Origin: Sepiola atlantica
Lineage: Eukaryota; Mollusca; Cephalopoda; Sepiida; Sepiolidae
DNA: 64,000 bases
Assembly (NCBI GenBank): GCA_963556195.1
Contig: OY744531.1
Span: 46,658,200-46,722,199, forward strand
Direction: 5' to 3'
Shown: positions 24,970-36,168 of the stretch, piece by piece
Numbering within the stretch: position 1 is the stretch's first letter
How the letters are laid out: the number at the start of each line of letters is the position of its first letter
The notes under the pieces: model-generated
The model's database searches: none
What the model saw: the letters and a program-made list of their open reading frames with translations, nothing else
What the model was told of the DNA's origin: nothing
Program-made: the position numbers and the translations under genes

Positions 24970-26060
24970 TCGTCGATGATCTCATCCAGTTCCCATTCTC
25001 TTAACCCTAGCTCTTATGTTTTGACTTACCTACCATTCTAACTCTTCCACACGTATTTCCTGCTACGATGAATTTGAACAATTATGAGGAAACTGACACG
25101 AAGAATAAAGAGTCTATTCTACTAGTTGATATAACCGCGATTTAATATACAACACAGTTTATTTGTTTGTTTGTAGTTATTATTTTTAAATTATTATATT
25201 ATTGTTAGAATTTTTACCAATGTATAGCCAATTAACTACATCTCGTAAAATTAACAAATAAAAAAAATAATTAAAAACGGCACAGTTATTTTTTATTTGT
25301 TTATCTTTGTTTAATGTATACTGATTTTGGAAACTCTTTAGTAGATTTTGATTACATAAAAGAGAGATTACAGATTTTGCCAATTGTTCAGTATAGTTAA
25401 CGAAAAAGGGTGGAAAAATCAACATATTCAACAAATAACTGCTACAAAAGACAAAAAAAGTTACTTTTTAGCAAGCTACATATTGTTTTGTATTCAAATA
25501 CCTTTTTGTGTTTTGAATTTAATATTTCGTTCAAATCTTTCGTTAGAGTCGTAATTCAAAATTCTCTACTTTAGTGAATTCAAAATAGCCGATTCAGTAA
25601 CTACGTATAAGGTTCGAATGGTCGCACCAACTAAAATCCGGTTTCTAACGATGCGAAATAAAATGAACAACAAATACTTATGAAAAGAGTCAAAATTAAA
25701 ATTCCATAAAGGTCGATAGTAGTTCACATTTTTCTGCGTTTGGTGAAAGTTATTTGTTGTAATTTGATTTTTCACTTCTTTTTTCTTGTTAAATATACTA
25801 AACAATCGCCAATATTTTATGCAAATGGTATTAACTTTTAATAGAGTTTTGTAATTAAACTATTCTTTTAAAATTAATATTGTTTGGCTGACATAATTTG
25901 AAGTTGTTTCTAGATACAGCATAACAGACATTTATGTCAATTCTATGATAACAAATAATACACTATCGAATATACAGAAACTATTCCAAACTCCCTGTCT
26001 TTCCTTATCTTCATTCATCCAATTAAAGCTTAATTCTTTTTACTAAATATGTTTTTGTAA
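24970..26060. other. AT-rich intergenic DNA, no gene seen
   Basis: Frames at 25186-25434 and 25566-25805 (minus) are Asn/Lys/Ile-rich, as expected from AT-rich sequence, and carry no motif. Confidence 0.4.
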
Positions 26061-26064
26061 ATAG

Positions 26065-26065
<1 letters not shown>

Positions 26066-26120
<55 letters not shown>
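26066..26120. repeat. (TA)n microsatellite
   Basis: About 27 TA units. Confidence 0.97.
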
Positions 26121-26530
26121 TAGAATAATACACATACAGGTACGTGTATAATCTATATGTAAATAATTAGTTTTTAATTTTAATTTTCGAGGGTGTGTAA
26201 TGGTGCGGTTCAGTGGCTACCCTACCTAAATGTTAAATAAAAAAAATATACCCAAGTAACCCGCATGTTGCCTATATTACATATCCATAATTCATGATGA
26301 TTTTAAATAGTTTTAGTTAGAGTTTACGCATATTATTAACGCCTACACGCTCGTACAAATCAACCTTAAATGCTATAACATAATATTACTCAAAATTTGA
26401 TGGAGACACTTTTTTTACTAGTAAATCTTTTGTATCTAGCTTAGTCAATTTATATCGGCTAGGCTTGGATAGTTTGAAGAGATAATTCTAAATTATGAAA
26501 TGGGCAAAAAACCGAGGTTACTCACTGTCT
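26121..26530. other. AT-rich spacer, no gene seen
   Basis: Lies between two TA microsatellites and holds no recognised feature. Confidence 0.4.
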
Positions 26531-26531
26531 A

Positions 26532-26577
<46 letters not shown>

Positions 26578-26592
26578 AGAGAGAGAGAGAGT
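26532..26592. repeat. (TA)n(GA)n microsatellite next to the Merlin element
   Basis: About 20 TA then 10 GA units, ending within about 10 bp of the Merlin left TIR. Confidence 0.95.
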
Positions 26593-26600
26593 AATACGTA

Positions 26601-26722
26601 CTACTCTAGAGGATGCGCCTAATTTCCGTGACTGCTCGGCCGCAGCGATGGGGCAGGTCGCGGAAGCGCCCTAGAGCTGCCGAGTCGAAAACAGGCTGTC
26701 GTGACGAAAACGAGGCTGTATA
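26601..26722 (+). repeat. Merlin left terminal inverted repeat
   Basis: Matches the reverse complement of 27742-27853 nearly throughout, with about 15 extra bases near its inner end (the CAGGCTGTCGTG part). Confidence 0.9.
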
Positions 26723-27450
26723 AACCAAACCATACTGAAACTAATCTACCTGTGGTCACAGTATATGGCAATAGGGAAGAACCCACGCAAGGAATACGGC
26801 ATACTGTCTCCACCACACAAGTGGACTGGAACAATTTTCTGCGGGAGGTCTGCATGGAACATCTGTCGCGCAACCCTCGGCGACTCGGAGGCCCAGGACA
26901 TACGGTGGAAATAGACGTGTCTCTATTTAACCGCCGTAAAAACAATGTTGGACGTGTTCTCCAGCCGCTTGTCTGCGTCTTCGGGGTATATAAACCCGCA
27001 GAGAAGAGTTAGGGTTTCCTGGTGACAGTGCCTAACAGGAATGCTGAAACCCTAACCCTTCCAATAATCAAACAGTACGTCGTACTTGGGACCAAACGGT
27101 AGTATCCGATTATTGGAGGGCGTATAACAGGTTGGGAGAGGAGGGGTATCAGCACCTTACGGTGAACCACAGTGAGAACTTCGTGGACCCGACAACGGGT
27201 GCTTGCACTAACCACATCGAGAGAATGTGGAAGGAAGCGGCGAAACAGAGAAACAAGAAGGAGTGCGGGACGCGCAGAGCACTCGTAGACTGCTATCTGC
27301 GCGAATTCGTATGGCGTCAGAAATTTCGAAACGACCCATTCGACGCAGATAGCAGAAATCTATCCCGTCGACCATCCTCTTCCTCATTTCACAGACTCGA
27401 CGATATCCTCCTCTTCTGCCTGTCTTTCGCTCAGCCCAAAATAACAAGCG
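26701..27450 (+). pseudogene. Merlin (ISXO2-like) DDE transposase, broken
   Basis: Block 1 (26701-27012) contains VDWNNFLREVC, RRLGGPGHTVEID and RRKNNVGRVLQPLVCVFGVY. Block 2, after a +1-type frame change near 27090-27096, contains VVSDYWRAY, GEEGYQHLTVNHSENFVDP, GACTNHIERMWK, CGTRRALVDCYLREFVWRQK and NDPF. These are the landmarks of the ISXO2/Merlin transposase core. The catalytic residues are all still encoded: Asp at 26914-26916 (VEID), Asp at 27108-27110 (SDYW) and Glu at 27219-27221 (IERMW). A TAG at 27010-27012 and the frameshift break the frame. The usual N-terminal zinc-binding/helix-turn-helix region is absent, because the frame starts inside the left TIR. The intact triad in a disrupted frame suggests recent decay. 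Confidence 0.85.
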
Positions 27451-27741
27451 CCAGCAACAGTAGCGCAGTAAACCCTGAACATCTACGGGAAAAGGTAGAT
27501 AATCCCCCCAACCCCCTTTAAAAAATATATAACAAAAAACTTGCCTAATTGTAAAAAAAAACTAAAAATGGTTAATTTTGCCCACTAAAACAATAACAAA
27601 AAGAAAGTTTATTTATAGTTCTCCAGCTATGGTTTGTTCGTTTCTTTCAGTTTTTATAAAAATATATGCATTTTTTCTTTCCGTATTCATCGTCTTATAT
27701 TGTCGTCTGCCAACCTTCCATTTTCACAATTTTCGATTTTT

Positions 27742-27853
27742 GTATTTATACAGCCTCGTTTTCGTCTCGACAGCTCTCGGGCGCTTCCGCGACCTGCCCG
27801 ATCGCTGCGGCCGAGCAGTCACAGAAATTAGGCGCATTCTCTGGAGTAGTACC
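27742..27853 (-). repeat. Merlin right terminal inverted repeat
   Basis: Inverted copy of 26601-26722. It ends in GAGTAGTACC just before a TA microsatellite. Confidence 0.9.
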
Positions 27854-27855
27854 CT

Positions 27856-28060
<205 letters not shown>

Positions 28061-28180
28061 CGGAGAGAAAGATACAGCGATATAGAGAGGGGTAAGAGAG
28101 GATTCACCCCATTACTAATGAACGGACCATTATGAATTATTGCATGATTCATACTGATCGGTTCATTAATGAAAGAGTAA

Positions 28181-28225
28181 CTCTTCTCTTCTTCCTCTCT
28201 ATCTCTCTGTCTCTATCTCTCTTTG

Positions 28226-28284
<59 letters not shown>
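28181..28284. repeat. (CT)n(AT)n microsatellite
   Basis: A CTCT-rich run followed by about 14 AT units. It abuts the inverted element at 28289. Confidence 0.93.
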
Positions 28285-28289
<5 letters not shown>

Positions 28290-28406
28290 GTGAGTTTATG
28301 AAAAATAGTTAAACCTGTAAATGGAAACAGATCAATATCTTCAGTTGTTCAGAACAAGGATCATTTAGCAAATAAAAGTATTTATTCTTCTTCTCTTTCA
28401 ATTGCA

Positions 28407-28454
28407 TTCCTTAAGTAAGGCTTTTCAAAGATCAAAATCTTATCATCAGAGGAA
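28407..28454 (-). ncRNA. Hammerhead ribozyme-like motif, family A
   Basis: On the minus strand, stem I TTCCT pairs with AGGAA, the core is CTGATGA, stem II is AAGAT/ATCTT with a TTTG loop, then GAAA, stem III AAG/CTT and a closing A (cleavage position). The 10.1-11.1 pair is T-T instead of G-C, which may weaken activity. Confidence 0.6.
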
Positions 28455-28823
28455 GTTATGATTGATAAGTGACAGATAAGAACAATTTTCATTGAGGTTT
28501 GGTTCGCTGCTTTTTGCCTTTGGATCTGTTTACTTGAAAACAGGAAGAAATGCGTTTACTTAATATGGCTAATTTTGTCTGATCTCTCCCTCTAAGGAAT
28601 AAGGACTTGGGTGGAATCTTAGCCGTTGGATTTTCTTACAGATTCTTCTGGATTTACCAATTACATTTGAACCCTATACAACTTGGATCTGCGTGTTTGG
28701 TGACTTTCATTTACACACCCGTTTGAACTTTTAAAAACTTTTTAAAAAGAACTTTTTAAAAAAAATAGTTTTTCCAAATTTTGAATATTGACTGTTCTTA
28801 TCTGTTAACTTATCAATCACTAC

Positions 28824-28871
28824 TTCCTCTGATGATAAGATTTTGATCTTTGAAAAGCCGTGCTTAAGGAA
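28824..28871 (+). ncRNA. Hammerhead ribozyme-like motif, family A (best copy)
   Basis: TTCCT (28824-28828) pairs with AGGAA (28867-28871) as stem I. The core CTGATGA is at 28829-28835 and stem II is AAGAT/ATCTT with loop TTTG. GAAA is at 28852-28855, stem III is AAGC/GCTT with loop CGT, and A17 is at 28866. All three stems form a plausible type I hammerhead. Such ribozymes are known in the terminal repeats of Penelope-like elements. Confidence 0.65.
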
Positions 28872-29074
28872 TGCAACTGAAAGAGAAGAAGAATAAATAC
28901 TTTTATTTACTAAATGCTCCTTGTTCTGAACAACTGAAGATATTGATCCGTTTCCATTTACAGGTCTAACTATTTTTCATTGACTCACCTTATTTTTGCT
29001 CTATCCAGTATATTGAGCTTTCCTCATCTCACAATAGGTCTAATTCTCTTAAAGTTATCTTTTAGTTATAAACC

Positions 29075-29077
<3 letters not shown>

Positions 29078-29160
<83 letters not shown>

Positions 29161-29272
29161 CATGAATATAAATATATACATATGTGTATATATATATGTG
29201 TGTATATATATGTATATATATATATTTATATATATATATATATATATGTGTGTATATATATGTATATATATA

Positions 29273-29334
<62 letters not shown>

Positions 29335-29335
29335 C
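29078..29335. repeat. (TA)n and (TG)n microsatellite, about 260 bp
   Basis: A long TA run with GTATATA and TTTATA interruptions, ending in about 10 TG units. All overlapping open frames are repeat translation. Confidence 0.97.
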
Positions 29336-29339
29336 ATGT

Positions 29340-32035
29340 GTGTATTCTGTTGGAATATACAGCACAAAATTTAAAAGATGCAACCATTATTATACGATGG
29401 TAGTGAATGTTTAAGAAGGGCAACACTTAATTCTCTTCTCTCATGAACGTATGAATAGGATATTGCGATAAAGAATGTAAAGAGATAACATGTTGCCTCA
29501 AGGTTGGAAATCAGTGTTCCGGAATTCATGAAATAAAGGACCATAAAAGCCGTTGTTATGTTGTATATTCAGCATTATACAATGTGACCATATATGTTTC
29601 TGTGAGTGGTTAAATAAAATGTATATTTTATAAGGAATACAACTTTTAAAATCTAAAACTATATTAAGAAACAAAAAAGATCAGGTAAACCACTCTTTAA
29701 CCTTAGTAGGTTGTCACCTAAATATGTTATCTCTCTTAAATATATATCAGAGAAATGGAGTAATCTTAAATAAGATAAAAAAGAGTTTCTGTTTCTTACG
29801 CATAAGTCTGAAATAGCATTTCCGTTAGTCTATCACACTTAAGTCTGAAATAGCATTGTTGTCGGCTTGTCATGCTACAGTTTTAAATAGCATGTTTACA
29901 TTCGGCAATACATCTCTCTTTGACGCTCTATACGTCATCATACTTAAGTTTCAATTCGAATTGTCATTGTTAAATGTGCAGGTTTAATGGACTCGTTAAA
30001 AAAACATCTTCGTTTTTATCCGCTGAGACACATACACTTATTCAACTAGTTACTTAAGATGTGCGGTTTCCTATTAAGTGGTGTTGTAGAAATAAAATGT
30101 GTAGTACGCAGGCGCGCTGTGAATACCTCACCTGATTGGATGGGCCCGTAAAACATGTTAGATCATCAATCTAGGTAGACTCTCTAGAGTAAAACTTCTA
30201 CATCCTGATATTAGAAATATTGTACTTGAACCACACAGGGATGCAGGGCCCCATCGTCTTGAACAACAAGCTTTATAGATCTAAAGACTCAAATAAAAAT
30301 ATCCGGTTTGCAAACGTACGCTTGCTTAGGAGGTAGATTATCTCAGGCTTGCACTCCTTAAGTGTCTCTTAGCAAGGTGCAGAGGTACCATTTCAGAGGC
30401 AAATTCGAATATTCCGAGTGCTTGACTGTTGTTCCCTGACGTCTCATTGTCTCTCTTTCTCTTTATCTATTGCAACATTGGTATCCTTTTCTTAGTTTCA
30501 CATGACTAGTCTACGCCTCTTTTGTTCTGACGTCTCGTTGGTACAGGTCTGACAGCTGGATTCTGTTTTCAACTGGTAGTACATAAAGCCTAACTTGTAA
30601 GTAGCGCTGAGTAGGAGTTTCCGGGTAACTGTAGTGTCATGTCGAGCATCGAAAGTTACCCTGAACTTATCTCCTGTGGGCATTCCTGAGGCCACAATTC
30701 CATATATAAACTTTAGTCTAATAGACTCCTTGAACTTTGTTTTTAACATCCAACAAACATGCACTTTGTTCAAACCCACTCTATTTAATAATAATAGAAA
30801 TGCAAGATAACAGAAAGATAACAGAAGAAAACAACCAAATTGCGTCCTTCCTCGAGACCCTCCATCACAAATATCCGGGAACTTATATTACCAACGTGCT
30901 GATTGTGAATCCGTCATAGATCTCATCAGACATACATCTGTGTGCATGATGTTCTCTTTCTAATGTAACTAAATCTATCAAAACTTTTGCTAATAAAAAT
31001 CACGCATTCTACCGTTTCAACCGATAATGCTATTTAGAAGTAAAACAAAAAACGGCAAATGAAAACTTTATTTCAAACTTACAGGCGTCAGACCGACGGT
31101 GCTCCGTATTGAGATACATGTACTTATTTAAAAAAAAAAACAGAGTCATAAATAAATGGATAAATAAAAAAAATGGTTCAGATGAAAGTCGATAAATTAA
31201 GGATGAAACAAATAAATAATTAATTTAATTAATTGCTTAGAACTTTCCTCAGAAAGATTCGAAATGCAAAGCGAATAAAATAACATTACTGTAAACGAAT
31301 TATGAATGAACGACAACAAATTAGTAAACAAAAAACGTACACACAGTAAATGAAAGACTTTCGCAAGCAAATTAAAACAATTTCAACCAAAGTTAATAAG
31401 CGTGATTGATCAAAGAAGTGATGTTGTTAAAACAGAGTCATTTGATCAAAGAGGTGATGTTACAGATAGAATTACGACCGTTGTTAATTTCTTCAGTGGA
31501 ATTAGCTTTCTCCTAATCGGGCAAATCATTCAAACTGTTGAATGTGTTGATGCTATAAGAATAAATTTGATTGTTAAATGAATAATAAATTACATACATA
31601 AGACGAGTAGAATGATATCTGTTGTAGGGCCGATCAGAACTTGCTTATTCTTATCCACTCTATTTAAAGTAGCTCACTTTGTATAAAGTAATTTACGCAA
31701 AACTCTGTGTGTGTGTCTCTCTCTGTCTCTCTCTCGTTCTCTCTCTCTTACAATCTCCGAGCTTCTATCAAATCATTTGTATTTAAATTAAATAAAACGA
31801 TCCTTAGTTCACTTAACCTCGTCTTCCTTCTCATCGTGTCGATACTAATCTACAAAGTGGTCCGAAAGTCCTTCTAATATGTATAGAGATAATGTTCCGT
31901 CTGTCTGTTAGTCAGTTACAATTCATTTAAAAGTAATAAACACACTACGGAATTTGTCGCATGTAGAAATATCAGTAATCTTAAGTACTTTAAGAAATAG
32001 TAATTATTGCATTAATAGTAAATAATAATTTTCTA
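29340..32035. other. Intergenic DNA with one small unassigned ORF (30498-30779, -)
   Basis: The 93-codon minus frame (start MGLNKVHVCWMLKTKFKESI, with a later SSCQTCTNE stretch) has non-repetitive composition and a CxxC pair, but matches no family I recognise. A direct repeat of AAGTCTGAAATAGCATT lies at 29808 and 29841. A local duplication GATCAAAGAAGTGATGTT / GATCAAAGAGGTGATGTT lies at 31408 and 31443. Confidence 0.3.
31702..31750. repeat. (TG)n(CT)n microsatellite
   Basis: A short TG run followed by interrupted CT repeats. Confidence 0.85.
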
Positions 32036-32040
32036 AGCGG

Positions 32041-32115
32041 ATGCCTTCACTGGAAATCGAAACCAAAACCTTAAAATCTTCCGTCTGACGTTCTAACAAC
32101 TGAGCTACTTGAACT
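32041..32115 (-). repeat. tRNA-derived sequence (pseudo-tRNA or SINE head)
   Basis: The minus strand has an A-box-like GTAGCTCAGTTGTTAGAAC and a B-box-like GGTTTCGATTTCC at tRNA spacing. The intervening CAGACGGAAGATTTTAAGG does not form a proper anticodon arm. Arms do not pair well and no acceptor stem is seen, so this is a SINE head or dead tRNA copy, not a functional gene. Confidence 0.55.
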
Positions 32116-32119
32116 TTCT

Positions 32120-34035
32120 TATAAAAAGCTTGAAACATTAGCCTAACAAAATAATCTTAGCTTTTACGTGCATCATAGATTTATAATTCATGTCATGTTT
32201 CAAAACATGAATTCGAACGTAATCGATAATAAAAAATAATTAAATGAATAGATAAACATTATCAATAGCGTCGAAAATTATTTTAATAGTCCAAAACAAT
32301 TTATTTTGCTTTACTTACGTAGTGTATTTTGTTTCTATACACTTGTATAATCTTCTTAGCCTGGAAAAAATATGCGACCGGAGGAGGCATATATTTTGCT
32401 AGTTTATAAAATGTAAGCATGCGTTTATCTATTTAATCTGAGTTTCAATTATTACTGTGTATACATGTTTTAAAAAAAAAATGTTTACGCCTTTCAAAAA
32501 GTAGCAACAATAGAGGAAGAATAACTGAAACAGCGTTGTAAAATATCACACAACTCATTGCACCTTAGTATTTCGTGGCACGAACATTATTTTGTCCATA
32601 GAGAAATTCTCGATGGGTGACAATTGTAATTAACGAACGTTATTCTTAAATTCTTACAATTTTCACTTTCTTTCTAGAAAATACGAAAACTCCCTACTCA
32701 TGCAGAACTAGGAATTCGAGTAGCAATGTTCACACGCACGCGTGTAAACGTAAGGTTAACATCGGAAATTTTCTACATAAGTTTTTAATTAAGTAAAGTA
32801 ATGTAAAAGTTGCATTAGAAGATTAGAATAAAACTAGCGTTCTGTGTGCAGAACATTACGTTATGAGATGACAACCAATGTGACACGTGAGGTGAAAGAA
32901 ATAAAATTAATTTTTATTTTGAAAGTGAGCTGATTGTGTTTAGTTGAAGTACTCATAGCTCCGTTTTCATTTCGTGGACCGATAATAAGCTTGTGTGAGA
33001 GAATCGAAGGATAAAACATGAAGAAAAATGAGCCATTGAGCAGCAAAGATGTTGGATTTTTTTATATAATCAACATATACTGTATGTGCTTACAGCTACC
33101 AAGCGAGAGGGAAAGTCGGCAACTTCTACTGTAACATCACCACTGCGACTACAGAGATATTGCTAGTTAGTTCTGTAGACAAAATGAACTACATATAGAC
33201 CGTGGAAATCGAAAAAACAACTACACTTCTTATACAATATCAAATATTTTACTACATCCCTATTTCATTTAAATTAACTTCTTATTCGTGTCGTGATCTT
33301 CGTTATTCTCATTCTTTTATTGCTATATGTTAGCATTTTTTCTATTTCCATGTTATTTTATATCGAGGCCAATATCCACATGGACCCATTTTCCATTGGG
33401 AACACTTAACACAATCACCAGTCCGACACTATTGAATATTTTACTCTTAACAGTATTTCCTTTCAACTCGGTTCGTCGTTCTGGTCGTATTTTGAAGATA
33501 AAATTAAAACATAAAAATAAATGTATATAAACGTGATTTATTCCCTGGAAAGTTTAATTGCTTGATGATGACTACAATGATGTTGGAGCAATCTTGTGAA
33601 TAGATAACCATGAGTCAATTCCTTGTATGATACACACAATGAAAAAGTCTTTTTAGTTCAGAGATTTTCAGAAATTGTACGTGACCCTTATGGGAGTAAC
33701 ACACTTTTTGTGGGGGTCGCAAGAACGGAAGATTTGGTGTTTTTATTAGACTTAGGTCTAAGAGAAAAGTTCGTTGAATATGTTCTGCTTCAATTTACAT
33801 TTTGGTGGTGTATGATAAATAGTTGAGTACACTGGTACACATCTCTATGTTATTATATCACTCATTTTACAGTTTAAGTTCAACTGCATCACTGATGATG
33901 TACATACAGGCAGGCGCTTTATTACAGTTTGTTAATAACATGAATATTATGCTATTTTACATGTAATTAATTTTCTGATTAATTCGATGTAAATTAACAA
34001 CTATCTTAGTTTGCAACTTGAAATTTACGATGTCA
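32120..34035. other. AT-rich intergenic DNA, no gene seen
   Basis: Short frames at 32861-33046, 33327-33530 and 33623-33826 lack motifs strong enough to name. The 33327 frame ends in a basic SVRRSGRILKIK stretch. Confidence 0.35.
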
Positions 34036-34109
34036 TAGCGAAAAAGCGAAGTCATTGTGATTCATCCTCAGATAAGAATGTGTCAGTATGGTCTCCAATG
34101 GCACCTAAA

Positions 34110-34842
34110 CCCTCATTAAAGTACTATCGGCTTAATCTATGAAACCGTCAAAGCACAAAAGGCACTTTAAAAGAGATGTAACATTTTTGGAGCGAAAAGC
34201 AAACAGCGGTAAGCGATCTCGATTGGATTTCTTCAGAGTATTCCAGCAACAAAATCGAGCTTCTCTGAAAGTGTCATTCTTAGTATCAGTGCGGATTGCT
34301 AAAGCCAAGATGTCACACACAGTTTCTGTAGAGTTGATACTCTCGTGTGCGGAAAACATGTATCGTCTATTGATAAGAACTGAAGCAGAGCGTAAGATTG
34401 ACTTATTATCACTCTAGGAAAACACTGTACAACGTAGGATTTCGTTGATGTTTGAGAATATTAGCGAAACAATCATCAATTAATTAAAGTCGTCTGGGCC
34501 GTTTGCTCTGCAGGTTTTGAGTCTATTGATGATTCATCCTGTGAACAACGTATTGCATCGGTGCAGTACTTTCATTACTGTGTGTTCAAATAGGAGTGTT
34601 TGTTGTTAAACGCTGCTTTTCAGAACATGTGGGGAAGATGTCTATCAGGCTATTGATACATTTTTCAGAGAAAGCGATATTAAATGGGAATTGTCATGCG
34701 GAGTTTGGAGATATGGTGTTTTAGGTATGTTGGACACTACTTTATGGTATAAAGCATGTGTTAAGATGGTGGCCCCGGACTGTACATTCGTACATTGTGT
34801 GATACACCGCGAGACGCTGGTTTCGTCTGTATATTTCTTATG
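34110..34842 (+). pseudogene. ZBED5/SCAND3-like (hAT-derived) transposase fragment
   Basis: The open block 34139-34417 gives MKPSKHKRHFKRD (the His-rich end of a BED-type zinc finger), SLKVSFLVSVRIAKAKMSHT and RTEAERKIDLLSL. These match the landmark order of ZBED5/FAM200-like proteins descended from hAT transposases. After stops, a second block (about 34625-34842) gives FRTCGEDVYQAIDTFFRESD, IKWELSCGVW, then VAPDCTFVHCVIHRETLVSS. This corresponds to the catalytic-core part with the conserved HCxIHRxxL. Part of the N-terminus and everything after this point are missing. Stops between the blocks show it is not functional. No TIRs or 8-bp duplication were identified. Confidence 0.8.
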
Positions 34843-35411
34843 AAGATTCTTTTACAAATTGTAGATTGGAATTTTAAATAAATACTAGTTTATTTAAAAA
34901 AATAATTAAACAGCGGAAATAGTTTTCTCATAACTTATACGTGCGTACAATAGCACACAACTTATATCTAACATTACACGCCAGACTTCACTAAAGTTCA
35001 TAACTAAGTGGCAACACGTCGCTTAAAAATATATTGTCTGTATCCTCCTGATGTAGATTCTTTTATAAATCGAAAATTTAAATTTTAAATAAATAATATC
35101 TTATTTTAAAAAAAAAATGCATTTTATTGGTCTATTTACCGTTTTTAAAATTACAAATTTAAATGCATTCGAACAATGGAATTATTTTACTCATAACTTA
35201 CATAAGGCACACCACTTATATCTGCCATTACGCGTCAAACTTCAATGTGAACACAAGCTATGGACTAAGTGGTAATATGTCGCTTCAAAAGGAAAGAAAA
35301 AATAATGTCTGTTACCTCCTGATTTAGATATTTTTATGAATCGAAATTTGCATTTTAAATGAAAAATATTTTATTTAAAACAAAATCTGAATTTTATTGG
35401 TCTCTTAACTG

Positions 35412-35415
<4 letters not shown>
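34835..35415. repeat. Tandem repeat, about 215-270-bp unit, 2-3 diverged copies
   Basis: A block with TTTTATNAATCGAAA, AAATAAATANTNTTTATTTAAAA, CTCATAACTTA, CACNACTTATATCT and AGTGGNAANANGTCGCTT words starts near 34840, 35055 and 35328. The copies differ by insertions. An EcoRI-free AT-rich satellite or a multiply inserted repeat could explain it. Confidence 0.65.

Positions 35416-35416
<1 letters not shown>

Positions 35417-35476
<60 letters not shown>
35417..35476. repeat. (TA)n microsatellite
   Basis: About 30 TA units. Confidence 0.97.
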
Positions 35477-35479
<3 letters not shown>

Positions 35480-35480
<1 letters not shown>

Positions 35481-36165
35481 TATTTGTGTAGGTCGATAAT
35501 GCATTCAACTTGTGCAGATATTTAACATTTAGATTTTGTGGAGGCAAAATAAATGGCATTTTCCTTAAAAAACATCGATTCCAATTATTTGAATTATTTT
35601 TTTTTGCGTTTCCGTTTTAAAATAAAATGATTTTCGCATCTGCAGCAAAACGTCACAAGCATTTCTTTAAAATCGAAATATCTGAATGAAATGCAAATAA
35701 ATAAATGAATGAAACGAAGTTCAAAATGTATTTTGCACAACCCTAACCCGACCAAAATCCGCTTCAAGCGACATTTGTCAAAGACCGAGGAATCGGGAAA
35801 GATGGAAAACAGATATAATCGATAATCCTTTCAAATCTATTGCCGTCAACTGGCAAGAGTGGACGACAAAAAAGACTCTTCGCTTGAGCTTTTGTTTGTT
35901 TGGCCAGTAAGTAGTAATGTGATTTTTTTCACATGATTTACCAACAAAATCGCTCAATGTTTGTCGAAAAAATATCTATATGATAATTCTGCTTTTTCCT
36001 CTTTAAATCTGTTTGCACGGCCAATACGACTGCACTAGGTAAAAAGTAATTAATTCGTCCAAACCCGATGTCGTAGTTAAATCGCAAAATTTCCAGCCAA
36101 GATCACATTAGTCCACCGGCTACTGTCAGATGACTGCATTTACGTAGCTTTAATCATGCTTATAC
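35480..36165. other. Intergenic DNA left of the TIR element, no gene seen
   Basis: No motif-bearing frames were recognised. It ends at the candidate TTA target duplication (36166-36168). Confidence 0.4.
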
Positions 36166-36168
36166 TTA
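36166..36168. repeat. Candidate target-site duplication TTA (left)
   Basis: TTA precedes the left end TAGTCC, and TTA follows the right end GGACTA at 41685-41687. Three bases in AT-rich DNA can match by chance, so this is suggestive only. Confidence 0.4.

Larger units (their letters stand above)
26600..27853 (+). mobile_element. Merlin DNA transposon, about 1.25 kb, with TIRs
   Basis: The ends are inverted copies of each other. The left arm (about 26601-26722) and the reverse complement of the right arm (about 27742-27853) share GTACTACTC, then GATGCGCCTAATTT / AATGCGCCTAATTT, GACTGCTCGGCCGCAGCGAT, GGCAGGTCGCGGAAGCGCCC and ACGAAAACGAGGCTGTATAA. The left arm is about 15 bp longer. Between them lies a broken ISXO2-like (Merlin) transposase. 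The element is much more GC-rich than its surroundings. It is flanked by TA/GA microsatellites on the left and a TA tract on the right, so an 8-9-bp target duplication could not be recognised. The transposase N-terminal part is missing, suggesting an internally deleted, non-autonomous copy. Confidence 0.9.
28289..28990. mobile_element. Inverted pair of Penelope-like terminal sequences (about 700 bp)
   Basis: Left arm 28289-28497 and right arm about 28785-28990 are inverted copies, starting GGTGAGTTTATGAAAAATAG on the left and ending CATTGACTCACC on the right. Each arm holds one hammerhead-like motif (28407-28454 minus; 28824-28871 plus). The centre (28498-28784) is unique. The same right-arm sequence recurs, decayed, at 18160-18400 and inverted at 56890-57015. 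Inverted or partial terminal duplications are typical of Penelope-like elements, although a MITE-like element carrying ribozyme motifs is also possible. Confidence 0.7.

Noticed and set aside
26619..26945. 108-codon minus frame and other antisense frames in the Merlin region
   Set aside because: Antisense of the Merlin TIR and transposase; the plus strand carries the catalytic motifs.
32041..32115. Functional tRNA gene
   Set aside because: The anticodon and acceptor stems do not form.
33327..33530. Possible retroelement integrase tail (SVRRSGRILKIK)
   Set aside because: Only a short basic stretch; no upstream integrase or RT motifs.
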